Assembly: GCF_015712165.1 (NCBI RefSeq)
Contig: NZ_JADPZX010000004.1
Location: 1 to 61,127, forward strand
Direction of reading: 5' to 3'
Length of the DNA stretch: 61,127 nt
Source of the DNA: Streptomyces spinoverrucosus
GTDB taxonomy: Bacteria > Actinomycetota > Actinomycetes > Streptomycetales > Streptomycetaceae
Shown here in pieces: positions 36,123 to 43,385 of this stretch. The notes below the pieces were generated by a model that saw only the letters and a list, made by a program, of their open reading frames with translations, searched no databases and had not been told where the DNA came from. The position numbers and the translations under genes are program-made. The first letter of the stretch is position 1; every line of letters starts with the position of its first letter.

Positions 36123-37980
36123 CGTCCGGGGGTGTTGGTGAGAGAGGGGGAGGCCAAGGCGACGGCGGGCTGCGATTCCGCCGGTTCGGGCTTCACCGGC
36201 GGTACGGCCGGTGGGCCCGGCCTGCGCCGAGGCCGGGGCAGCCGCACCCCGCCCGCCGCCGTGACGGCCAGCGCGCCGAGGAGGGCGAGGACGGCTGCGG
36301 GGCCAGGACGGCCCAGGGGGCGCGTTCGACGTACGGCTGGTTCTCGGCGAGCAGCAGGCCCCACTCGGGGGACGGCGGCTGGGAGCCCAGACCGAGGAAG
36401 CCGAGCGCGGCCAGGCTCAGGGCGATGCCGGGCAGCCGGAGCAGGGCGTGGCGGACGACGGGCGGCAGGACGGCGGGCAGCAGTTCGTGCCAGAGCAGGT
36501 ACCCGGGGCCGGCGCCGAGCGCGCGGGTGGCGGTCAGGTGAAGGGTGGCGCGTTCCTGTCGTAGGAGGGAGGAGGTGTGGGCGGCCAGCGGGGCCCATGC
36601 CACGACGGCCACCGCCAGCGCCGGTGTCCACGGGCCGCTGCCCGCGACGCCGGTGACGAGGAGGGCGGCCAGGACGGGGGGTACGGCGTTGACCGTGTCG
36701 ACCAGCGGCCCCGACAGGCGGGGCAGGAGGCCCAGCAGGACGCCGGTCACCAGGGCGGCGGCGCTCACCGCGAGGGCGATGCCGAGGGTGCTGAGCGCGC
36801 CGTGCGCGATCCGCGCCAGCACGTCCCGGCCGAGCGCGTCGGTGCCGAACGGGTGCTCCCAGGAAGGGGCTTCGAGACGGGCGAGGGTGTCCAGCGCGAG
36901 CGGGTCGCGGGGCAGGCCGAGCGCGACGACGGCGGCGAGCAGCAGCCCGTAGACGAGAGGGGCGACGCGTGGCGTCGGCGGGGTGGGCCGGTGCAGGGAG
37001 TGCAGGGCGCCGTCGCGCAGCGCGGGCCCGATCAGCCACCGCACCCCCAGCCTGGCCAGCAGCGCGACGGCGGCCGCGAGGACGACCAGCGCGAGCGTGC
37101 CGGTCTGCAGGACGGGCAGGTCCTGGGCGAGGGCGGCACGCAGCGTGAGCCGTCCGAGCCCTGGGATGTCGAAGATCTGCTCGACCGCGACCGAGCCGCC
37201 GGTCAGACCGACCACGAACAGCCCCAGGTTGGGCAGCAGTCCGGGCACACAGCGGCGCACCGCCTGCCGCGCCACGGAGCCCGGTGGGACGCCGCGCGCG
37301 GCGGCGGCCAGCGCCCACGGCTCGGCGAACGCGGCGGGCAGCAGGTCGTCCAGCATCCGCCCGAGGACCGCCCCGGCGGGCAGCCCGAGCGCGAGCGACG
37401 GCAGGATCATCCACTGCGGGCCGTACCAACCGAGCGCGGGCAGCCAGCCCAGCTGTACGCCGACGACCGACGCCAGCACGGAGGCGACCAGGAACTCGGG
37501 CAGCGCGGCCAGCACCGCCGAGCCGGTGCCACCGGTGCCGCGCCCGCCGAGCCGCCGCCGGGAGCCGAGCCACAGGGTGCGCGCACACACGGCCCCGGCC
37601 GTGGCCACGGCGACGACGACGGCTCCCGCCATCAGCAGCAGGGACACCCCGAGGGCCTGGCCGGCGGCGGGCAGCACCTCGGTGTCCGACACCCAGGACC
37701 GGCCGGCGTCCCCCCGCAGCAGCCCGCCCAGCCACCGCCCGAGCAGCGCCAACGGGCCGTCGTCCAAGCCGAGCTGCTCGCGGATGGCGCGCAGCGTCTC
37801 GGGGGTCGGGTCCCGCTCGGCCGAGCGCGCCTTGAGCACGGTCAGCGCCGGGTCGGTGCGCGACAGCCACGGCAGCAGGCCGATCGCACACACAAGGGCG
37901 GCCGTCAGTACGGCCCGCCACAACAGCGTGAGGCCGCCGCCCCGCGCCAGAACGCGCAGGGCGGCGGTAGGCCTGGTCAG
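36119..37980 (-). CDS. Fused DppB-DppC-type ABC permease (peptide/nickel/opine class), frameshifted near the end
   Basis: A two-domain permease of about 620 residues. The DppB-like half has the EAA loop region near AAAARGVPPGSVARQAVRRCVPGLLPNLG; the DppC-like half contains HPFGTDALGRDVLARI and ATRALGAGPGYLLWHELLP. Near 36297-36302 the frame breaks: one base is missing in GCAGCC after GGCCCC. The restored frame gives AAVLALLGALAVTAAGGVRL and ends at 36119, where it overlaps the MFS start. The first plausible codon is CTG at 37980 (LTRPTAALRVLARGGG), a rare start; TTG 37923 is the alternative. It follows the binding protein by 5 bp. No partner ATPase gene is present. Confidence 0.75.
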
Positions 37981-37985
37981 GGGGA

Positions 37986-39494
37986 TCAGCTCCGGGTCCC
38001 GATGCCGACGAACTCACGCTCGTACGGGTCGAGGACGGCGCCCTTGACGGACGTACCGATGCCCGTGACGACCTTCAGGTGCACGAGGGGGATCACCGCG
38101 TCCGTGCCGAGGATCGCGGCCTCCGCCTTCATGGCCGCGTCCTGCCGCTTGGCGGGGTCGGTCTCGGCCTGCGCGGTGGTGACGAGCTTGTCCACGTTCT
38201 TGTCGCACAGGAACGACAGGTTGTTGGAGCCGTCGCAGGTGTAGTCGCCGTCCAGGACGGTGACCGGGTCACCGGTGTCCAGCATCATGTTGCGGGAGTA
38301 GACGGCGGCGTCGAACTTGCCTGCGAGCAGGTCGCTTTCGAGTCGCGCGTACGTACGCACCTCCAGCTTCACCTTGAAGCCGGCCTTCTGAAGCTGCTGC
38401 TGGAGCACCTGGGCGGCCTCCGGCAGTTCGGGCCGGTCGTTGTAGGTGGCGATGGTGATGCTCTTGCCCTTGGGGTCGGCTGCCTTCGCCAGGCCGGTGG
38501 GCTCGATCCGCTTGCCGGACGCCCAGGTCAGGGCCGGGCCGTAGAGACCCTGGGCGGGCTCGGCGTACCCCTCGTACACGCCCTTGGCGATCACGGAGGT
38601 GTCGACCGCCTCGCGCGCGGCGGCTCGCAGCCCCGCGTCCTTGAAGACGCCCGTCCGGGTGTTGAGGTACAGGCTGGTGTTTCGCGCGGTGTTGACCTCG
38701 TGGGCGGTGTCCTTGTCCAGCGAGGCGACCTGGGCGACGGGGACCGCCTCGGCGATGTCGACGTCACCGGTGCGCAGGGCGTTGGCGCGGGCGGTGCCGT
38801 CGGAGACGAACTTCGCGTCGATGCCGGACGCCTGGGCGCGGCCGCCCCAGTAGTCGTCGAAACGGTCCAGGGTGGCCGCGGTGTCACCGGTGATCTTGGT
38901 GAGCGCGAAGGGGCCGGTGGCGGTGCCGACCGGGCTCACCTTGCCGTCCTTGCCGTAGGCCTTGGGGGAGAACACCGCGAGGCTCGGGTTGGTCAGCCGC
39001 AGCGGCAGCACGGGGTCGGCGTCGGCGGCGGTGACCTTGACCTGGTCGTCGCCGACGGCCTCGGCGGTGAGCTGCACGCCGGATATGGCGGTGGGAGCGG
39101 GGTCGGCCTGGGCGGCGTGGGTGAGGGCGGAGGCGACGGCCTTGGCGGTGACGTCGCTGCCGTCCTGGAACTTGGCGTCCCGCAAGGTGAACAGCCAGCT
39201 CTTGCCGTCCTGCTCACTGCTCCACGACTCGGCGAGCGCGGGTACGGCGGTGCCGTTGGCGTCGAGCCGGGTCAGCCCCTCGGCGACTCCGAGCCGGGAG
39301 AGGATGAAGGCGTCCTGGCTGCCGTACGGCGAGTAGTTCTCCGTGGGCTGGAAGGCGAGCGCGACACCCAGACGGCCGCCCTCGCCGGAGCCGGAGGAGT
39401 CCGAGGACGCGTCGTCGCCGGAGGAGGAGAAACAGCCGGAGAGCAGCGGAGCGAGCAGCAGACCGGCTATCAGCCGAAGGCGGGGAGATCTCAT
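37986..39494 (-). CDS. ABC transporter solute-binding lipoprotein (SBP family 5; nickel/opine/peptide type)
   Basis: A 502-residue extracytoplasmic binding protein. The lipobox is APLLSGC with C21 acylated, then an acidic/Ser-rich linker. The SBP_bac_5 pattern is clear: LTRLDANGTAVPALAESWS, GKSWLFTLRDAKFQDGSDVTA, VGTATGPFALTKI, and a C-terminal domain with LYLNTRTGVFKDAGLRAAAREAVD. Members of this family bind di/oligopeptides, Ni-chelates and opine metallophores (CntA-like). GAGGA precedes the ATG. A Zur-like box lies 59 bp upstream, so transcription is probably induced by zinc starvation. Confidence 0.86.
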   Translation of the reverse strand: MRSPRLRLIAGLLLAPLLSGCFSSSGDDASSDSSGSGEGGRLGVALAFQPTENYSPYGSQDAFILSRLGVAEGLTRLDANGTAVPALAESWSSEQDGKSWLFTLRDAKFQDGSDVTAKAVASALTHAAQADPAPTAISGVQLTAEAVGDDQVKVTAADADPVLPLRLTNPSLAVFSPKAYGKDGKVSPVGTATGPFALTKITGDTAATLDRFDDYWGGRAQASGIDAKFVSDGTARANALRTGDVDIAEAVPVAQVASLDKDTAHEVNTARNTSLYLNTRTGVFKDAGLRAAAREAVDTSVIAKGVYEGYAEPAQGLYGPALTWASGKRIEPTGLAKAADPKGKSITIATYNDRPELPEAAQVLQQQLQKAGFKVKLEVRTYARLESDLLAGKFDAAVYSRNMMLDTGDPVTVLDGDYTCDGSNNLSFLCDKNVDKLVTTAQAETDPAKRQDAAMKAEAAILGTDAVIPLVHLKVVTGIGTSVKGAVLDPYEREFVGIGTRS

Positions 39495-39552
39495 GGTCCT
39501 CGTTCTGTCTTTCCAGGGCCGGGCACGTCGGCCGGCCTCGACCGACATCCTA

Positions 39553-39567
39553 TGAACATGATTTTCG
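39553..39567. promoter_or_regulatory. Zur-box-like site upstream of the SBP/permease/MFS run
   Basis: TGAACATGATTTTCG matches 13 of 15 positions of the actinobacterial Zur palindrome TGAAAATGATTTTCA (consensus from memory). It lies between the GNAT stop codon and the binding-protein start, 59 bp upstream of the latter. Confidence 0.6.
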
Positions 39568-39568
39568 T

Positions 39569-40105
39569 TTAAACAAGTGGGATCTCGAAGTGCACGACGC
39601 CGCTGCCGCCGCCGGGCATCTCCTCCCGCTCCTCGCACACGACCTTGCCCAGCGTCTGCCACAGCCCCATCGCGCCGGGGGAGTGCGGGTACGTGTGCAG
39701 ATACACGGCCTGGTAGCCGCCGTCCGCCCGGGCGAAGTCCAGCAGCCCGTCCACCAGCCGCTTGGCCAGCCCGCGCCGCCGGTGCTCGGGGCGCACGTAC
39801 ACCCGTCGCAACTGGGCGGTCACCCCCGACGGATACCGCTCGGCCAGCCACTGCGGGTTCGGCGGATGGGCCGGCCCGCGCGCGTCGAGCGCGGCCGTGG
39901 CCGCCACCGTCCCGTCCTCCTCGGCCACCGCGACCAGCAGGGTGTGCCGGGGTGGGGCGACGTAGAAAGACTCCGGATCGACGATGTCCGCGTGCCAGCG
40001 CGGCACGTACCCGGTGCCGAAGTCGCGGTACACCGTGTCGAGCATCACGGCCCGTGCGTCGTCGAGGTCCTCGGCCGTGGCTGTTCTGATGTGGTAGTTG
40101 AGCAC
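39569..40105 (-). CDS. GNAT-family N-acetyltransferase
   Basis: A 178-residue acetyl-CoA-dependent acyltransferase. The core motif A is QLRRVYVRPEHRRRGLAKRLVDGLL, with V/I-x-P-x-x-R-x-x-G-x-G/A for CoA pyrophosphate binding. ALDARGPAHPPN and the C-terminal YLHTYPHSPGAMGLWQTLG strand-helix complete the fold. The start codon is GTG 40105, or TTG 40111; neither has a ribosome site. Both are embedded in a 12-bp inverted repeat that also contains a Zur-like core, so the mRNA may be leaderless. Same strand as the SBP operon that follows. Confidence 0.8.
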   Translation of the reverse strand: MLNYHIRTATAEDLDDARAVMLDTVYRDFGTGYVPRWHADIVDPESFYVAPPRHTLLVAVAEEDGTVAATAALDARGPAHPPNPQWLAERYPSGVTAQLRRVYVRPEHRRRGLAKRLVDGLLDFARADGGYQAVYLHTYPHSPGAMGLWQTLGKVVCEEREEMPGGGSGVVHFEIPLV

Positions 40106-40129
40106 CTGCAAATGATATGCAGGTGCTCA
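40099..40129. promoter_or_regulatory. 12-bp inverted repeat containing a Zur-like core over the GNAT start
   Basis: TGAGCACCTGCA-AATGATA-TGCAGGTGCTCA: perfect 12-bp arms with a 7-nt spacer. The middle 15 bp, TGCAAATGATATGCA (40107-40121), matches 12 of 15 positions of the Zur palindrome. It covers the GNAT translation start, so it could be both an operator and an mRNA hairpin. Confidence 0.55.
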
Positions 40130-40190
40130 GATGCTCACTAATGGGAGGGCCGGTGCGAGGTAGGGGCGGAACGGTCCCCGTCCAGAACCC

Positions 40191-40366
40191 CTACTGGCGC
40201 ATGTGCTTTCGGTCAACGGCTCGCCGGACGGCCCCCGCAGTCAGCAGAAGAAGTCCCAGGCCGATGACGGAAGGCCCGGGCCGGGCAGGACGTACATGGC
40301 CACGCCGACCATGGTCAGGGCGGTGCCGATCGACATCAGTACGACGCCGGGTCTGGACGGGGGCAT
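40191..40366 (-). pseudogene. PGPGW-type small membrane protein, one-base frameshift
   Basis: From ATG 40366 (GAGGAG upstream) the sequence reads a short basic start, one membrane helix (LMSIGTALTMVGVAMYVL) and PGPGLP. The frame then shifts and stops at 40241 after 41 residues. Adding one C in the run near 40268-40271 restores PVIGLGLLLLTAGAVRRAVD and a stop at 40191, giving a typical 58-residue PGPGW-family two-helix protein. So either a recent frameshift or a missed base. Confidence 0.7.
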
Positions 40367-40418
40367 GCTGCTCCTCGGTTGTCGGTTGTCGGTTGGCGCG
40401 GGTGCGTAGTCGCCGCCG

Positions 40419-41018
40419 TCAGGATGGTGCCCGGCCGCCGAGCGAGGAGAGCGCCGTGGTCACCGTCTGGCTCAGGTCGCGCTTGTTCGCCCCGGCGCGG
40501 GAACGGAGGTTGACGCCGTACGCGAGGAGCGCGAGTAGGTCGGCGGAGGAGTTGGGGTCGCAACCGGGGGAGAGCCGGCCCTGGGCCTCGGCGGTGGTGA
40601 GCGCCGCGTGCATCGCGTTGCGCAGTTCCTGGTGGTGGTGGTCGAGGAGGGCGCGGACCTCGGGGTCGTCGTTCTCGGAGCCGGCGTGCGCGTTGGAGAT
40701 CATGCAGCCCCAGCGGGCGTACTCGCCGGAGCAGCGCGTTTCGATGAGCCCGTCGAAGAACTCCGCGACCGCGGGCAGCCCGCGCTCGTCGGCTGCGAGC
40801 CGCCGGAACGCCGGCCGGGACCGCCGCTCCATGTAGCGGCGCAGTGCGGCGAGGTAGAGCTCCCGTTTGCCGCCGAACGTGGCATACAGGCTGGAGCGGT
40901 TGAGGCCGGTCGCGGTCACCACGTCCTGGATACCGGTCGCGGCCATGCCCTGCCGCCAGAACAGCCGGACGACCGTGTCCAGGGCCGCGTCCGGGTCGAA
41001 GTGCTTGATGTCCGGCAC
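40419..41018 (-). CDS. TetR-family regulator
   Basis: A 199-residue repressor. The N-terminal HTH reads ALDTVVRLFWRQGMAATGIQDVVTATGLNRSSLYATFGGKRELYLAALR, the arrangement of the AcrR/NemR-like group. The C-terminal domain (TetR_C_16-like) includes CSGEYARWGCMISNAHAG, with two cysteines 8 apart that could sense electrophiles. GTG 41018 follows GGAGTGAGG. It is divergent from the peroxiredoxin-like gene, with a 10-bp inverted repeat and a 12-bp repeat array between them, so a thiol or redox-linked circuit is plausible. Confidence 0.86.
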   Translation of the reverse strand: MPDIKHFDPDAALDTVVRLFWRQGMAATGIQDVVTATGLNRSSLYATFGGKRELYLAALRRYMERRSRPAFRRLAADERGLPAVAEFFDGLIETRCSGEYARWGCMISNAHAGSENDDPEVRALLDHHHQELRNAMHAALTTAEAQGRLSPGCDPNSSADLLALLAYGVNLRSRAGANKRDLSQTVTTALSSLGGRAPS

Positions 41019-41046
41019 GCCTCACTCCACAAACTTGAAACAGGGG

Positions 41047-41079
41047 TTCCAGGATACTGCCCAGTCCATTATCTTGGAA
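41047..41079. promoter_or_regulatory. Inverted repeat, candidate operator of the TetR/peroxiredoxin pair
   Basis: TTCCAGGATA-N13-TATCTTGGAA: 10-bp arms with one mismatch, 29 bp upstream of the TetR start. The size and position suit TetR binding. Confidence 0.55.
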
Positions 41080-41089
41080 TGGTCGTTCT

Positions 41090-41159
41090 CAGTTGTGTGC
41101 CGGCTGTGTTCCAGTTGCGTTCCCAGTTGCGTTCCCAGTTGCGTTTCGAGTTGTGTTCC
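41090..41159. repeat. 12-bp tandem repeat array upstream of the peroxiredoxin gene
   Basis: Units of CAGTTGCGTTCC: two perfect copies (41112-41123 and 41124-41135), then CAGTTGCGTTTC (41136-41147), GAGTTGTGTTCC (41148-41159), and an earlier diverged copy CAGTTGTGTGCC (41090-41101). The array ends 21 bp before the ATG, so it spans the promoter or 5' leader. Confidence 0.8.
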
Positions 41160-41180
41160 GACCAGGAGGACTGACTTCCC

Positions 41181-41828
41181 ATGACCCTCAACGCCGAGCT
41201 GCGCGCCTTCTACGCGTCCCGTCAGCGCCAAATCCCGGCCGAGATACGGGAGATCATGCGGCGAGCCGGCCAGGAACTCGCCGAGTCGGGCCAGCTCGAT
41301 CGCGCCCTCGGCGTCGGCGACCGGGCCCCGCGCTTCAGCCTCCCCTCGGCGACCGGGGAGACGGTGTCGCTGGACGGCCTCCTCGCCGACGGCCCGGTGG
41401 TGCTGACCTTCTACCGAGGCGCCTGGTGCCCGTACTGCAACCTCGCTCTGCGCTCCCTGCAGCAGCACCACGACGCCATCACCACCAGGGGCGCCCGTCT
41501 GGTGGCCGTCTCCCCGCAGATCCCCGACGAGTCCCTGTCCCTGGCCGAGAAGCACCAGCTCGCCTTCGACGTCCTGAGCGACATCGGCTCCGACACCGCC
41601 AAGCAGTACGGCCTCGCCTTCGACCTCCCCGACGACCTCGCCGCCGTCTACGACAAGCTCGGTTTCGACCTCCAGCGCGTCAACGCCGGGCACCCGCGCA
41701 CTCTCCCGCTGCCCGCCACCTACGTCATCGACCGCGTCGGCGCCATTCGCTGGGTCTTCGTCGACACGGACTACACCCGCCGCGCCGAACCGGCCGACCT
41801 CCTCGCCGCCCTGGACCTCCTGGACTGA
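41181..41828 (+). CDS. Peroxiredoxin-like AhpC/TSA-family protein
   Basis: A 215-residue thioredoxin-fold protein. The active site is FYRGAWCPYCNLALRSLQ, with peroxidatic C83 and C86 as a CxxC pair, the pattern of PRX-like proteins rather than classical AhpC (TPxxC). The DRAPRFSLPSATGETVSLDGL opening and YVIDRVGAIRWVFVDTDYTRRAEP ending are typical. Residues 1-40 are an extra helical region. AGGAGG precedes the ATG. It probably reduces organic peroxides and is likely controlled by the divergent TetR gene. Confidence 0.85.
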   Translation: MTLNAELRAFYASRQRQIPAEIREIMRRAGQELAESGQLDRALGVGDRAPRFSLPSATGETVSLDGLLADGPVVLTFYRGAWCPYCNLALRSLQQHHDAITTRGARLVAVSPQIPDESLSLAEKHQLAFDVLSDIGSDTAKQYGLAFDLPDDLAAVYDKLGFDLQRVNAGHPRTLPLPATYVIDRVGAIRWVFVDTDYTRRAEPADLLAALDLLD

Positions 41829-41834
41829 CGCGCG

Positions 41835-42114
41835 TCAGGTGCGGGCGAGTTCGGTGGCGCCGAAGGACACGTCGAAGCGGTCGCACCAGATGCTCACGCC
41901 GGCGCGGCCGGACGGGGCGGCCCGGCCGTTGTCGACGCGTTCGTAGCGGGTGTTGAGCCCAGTTCCGATCTCCACCACGGTGGCGGTGGGGGTGGGTGGC
42001 GAGGAAGTCCGCCACCCACCTGTCGAACAGGCCGGTACGCAGGACGGCGCCGATCAGACTCGGCAGGTTGTCGAAGCGGGTGAAGTCGCGGTTGTCACCG
42101 GCCCACGGGATCGC
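41835..42114 (-). pseudogene. Fragment of an LCM/PPM-type SAM-dependent methyltransferase
   Basis: Reading on the minus strand: AIPWAGDNRDFTRFDNLPSL, then GAVLRTGLFDRWVADFLATHP. After one extra C in the run at 41988-41992 the reading is TATVVEIGTGLNTRYERVDN. This is the N-terminal SAM-binding part of the leucine-carboxyl-methyltransferase family (FD.W..DFL..HP..TVVE.G.GL.TR.ERVDNG). The C-terminal half is absent: the frame joins an unrelated 34-residue end and stops at 41835. It overlaps the end of the beta-propeller gene. Confidence 0.6.
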
Positions 42115-43294
42115 CTTCCGCGCCGTCGTTCGGCGTGCGCAGCATCACGTGGCCGCCGTGATGCAAGGGTGTGTCCAACTTCAGTCGGGCCGCTTCGCCG
42201 CCGGTTCGGGCGTCGAAGACGTGGACTTCGCCGTGGCCGCCGCGGGTGACGGCTATCCAGTCCGTGCCCGGTGAGGCGGCCAGCGCACGGCGTTGGACGC
42301 CCTCCCAGGGGGTGCCGCCGCGGCGGGGTGCGCCGTCCATGGCGGGGAGGGGGACGCGGCTGGCGGTGTCGTCGGCGTTCAGGAGGATCAGTTCGTCGCC
42401 GTCCGGGTGGATGCGGGTGAACGCGGTGTGGTGTCGGGCGAGGGCCAGCCGGAAGACCAGGCCGGGGCCGAGCTCCGTCAGGATCGTGCGGTTCGTCTCC
42501 AGCTCGTGGCGCCACGCCTGGTTGGTCCATTCCGGCCAGCGCAGCGGGTCCGCGGGACCGCCCCGCAGCGTCGACCACAGCGCCTGTCGCCGGGGATCGA
42601 GCCGCAGGTACCAGCCCCGGGCGGGCGAACCCCAGGGGATCGTCTGCCCCGGCACGAGAGTGTCGCCCTCGCGGCGTGCCCGGTGCACGCCCTCGCCGGT
42701 GGCCGCGAACACCTGGCCCCAGTGCGGGGCTTGGGCGTCTCCGTGTCCGTCGTCCGGCAGCGGAAGGAGGGCGTGGGGTGTGACCGGAGGGCAGCCGGGC
42801 GGTGCCCCGAGCAGGTCGGCGAACCGGTGGACGGCCAGGCCGCCGGGCTCCCGGTGCCGCAGGACGACCAGCGGATCGCCGTTGCCCAGGACCGTCACCC
42901 CTGGTTCGCCGACGCGCGTGCGTACCCGGGCCGCGTCCGACGTGGCGAGGTCGACGACCGTCAGCAGGTCCGACCACGGTTCGGCGTTCTCGCCCAGACC
43001 TGTGGTGACGGCGACCCACCGGCCGGACGGGTCGCAGGCCAGGTGCTCGGCCGGCACGGCGACCGGAATCGCGGTCTCCACCAGTTCGTCGCCGTAGGGG
43101 TCGAGCACCAGCAGCTCGCCCCTGCGGTCGTCCACGCAGGCCGCCCGCCCGCCCGGCAAGGCCAGGAACCCGGCGTGCTCGGAGAGGTGACGGCCGGTGA
43201 GGCGGCCTGTCTCGGTGCCGTCCGGCACGGTCAGTACGTGGACGGAACCCCCCATGTGGTCGGAGACGAGCAGCAGGGGAGGGGCGGCGGTCAT
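42095..43294 (-). CDS. Cytosolic beta-propeller-like protein, divergent from the Fec-type importer
   Basis: A 399-residue soluble protein without a signal peptide. Repeated blade-like segments (LLLVSDHMGGSVHVLTVPDG, LLTVVDLATSD, WIAVTRGGHGEVHVFDARTG) indicate a WD40/YncE-like beta-propeller. There are no obvious metal or catalytic motifs, although His is frequent in the last third (ARHHTAFTRIHPDGDEL, LDTPLHHGGHVM). GGAGG precedes ATG 43294. A Zur-like box lies 29 bp upstream, shared with the fecB-like gene. Its 3' end runs into the methyltransferase remnant, so the last residues may not be native. Confidence 0.7.
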   Translation of the reverse strand: MTAAPPLLLVSDHMGGSVHVLTVPDGTETGRLTGRHLSEHAGFLALPGGRAACVDDRRGELLVLDPYGDELVETAIPVAVPAEHLACDPSGRWVAVTTGLGENAEPWSDLLTVVDLATSDAARVRTRVGEPGVTVLGNGDPLVVLRHREPGGLAVHRFADLLGAPPGCPPVTPHALLPLPDDGHGDAQAPHWGQVFAATGEGVHRARREGDTLVPGQTIPWGSPARGWYLRLDPRRQALWSTLRGGPADPLRWPEWTNQAWRHELETNRTILTELGPGLVFRLALARHHTAFTRIHPDGDELILLNADDTASRVPLPAMDGAPRRGGTPWEGVQRRALAASPGTDWIAVTRGGHGEVHVFDARTGGEAARLKLDTPLHHGGHVMLRTPNDGAEGDPVGR

Positions 43295-43322
43295 CGATGC
43301 CTCCAGGAGAACAGGGTGCTGT

Positions 43323-43337
43323 TGAAAACGAATATCA
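43323..43337. promoter_or_regulatory. Zur-box-like site in the divergent propeller/importer promoter
   Basis: TGAAAACGAATATCA matches 12 of 15 positions of the Zur palindrome TGAAAATGATTTTCA. It is 29 bp from the propeller start and 49 bp from the binding-protein start, well placed to control both directions. Confidence 0.55.
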
Positions 43338-43385
43338 TGTATCTTCGGGGCGTTCCGGGGTTCCTGAGAAGAAGCGAGGGCATCG

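Noticed and set aside
39553..39567. Iron (DmdR/IdeR) box instead of Zur box
   Set aside because: The sites do not resemble the TTAGGTTAGGCTCACCTAA-type iron box; the TGAAAAT-x-ATTTTCA pattern fits Zur better.
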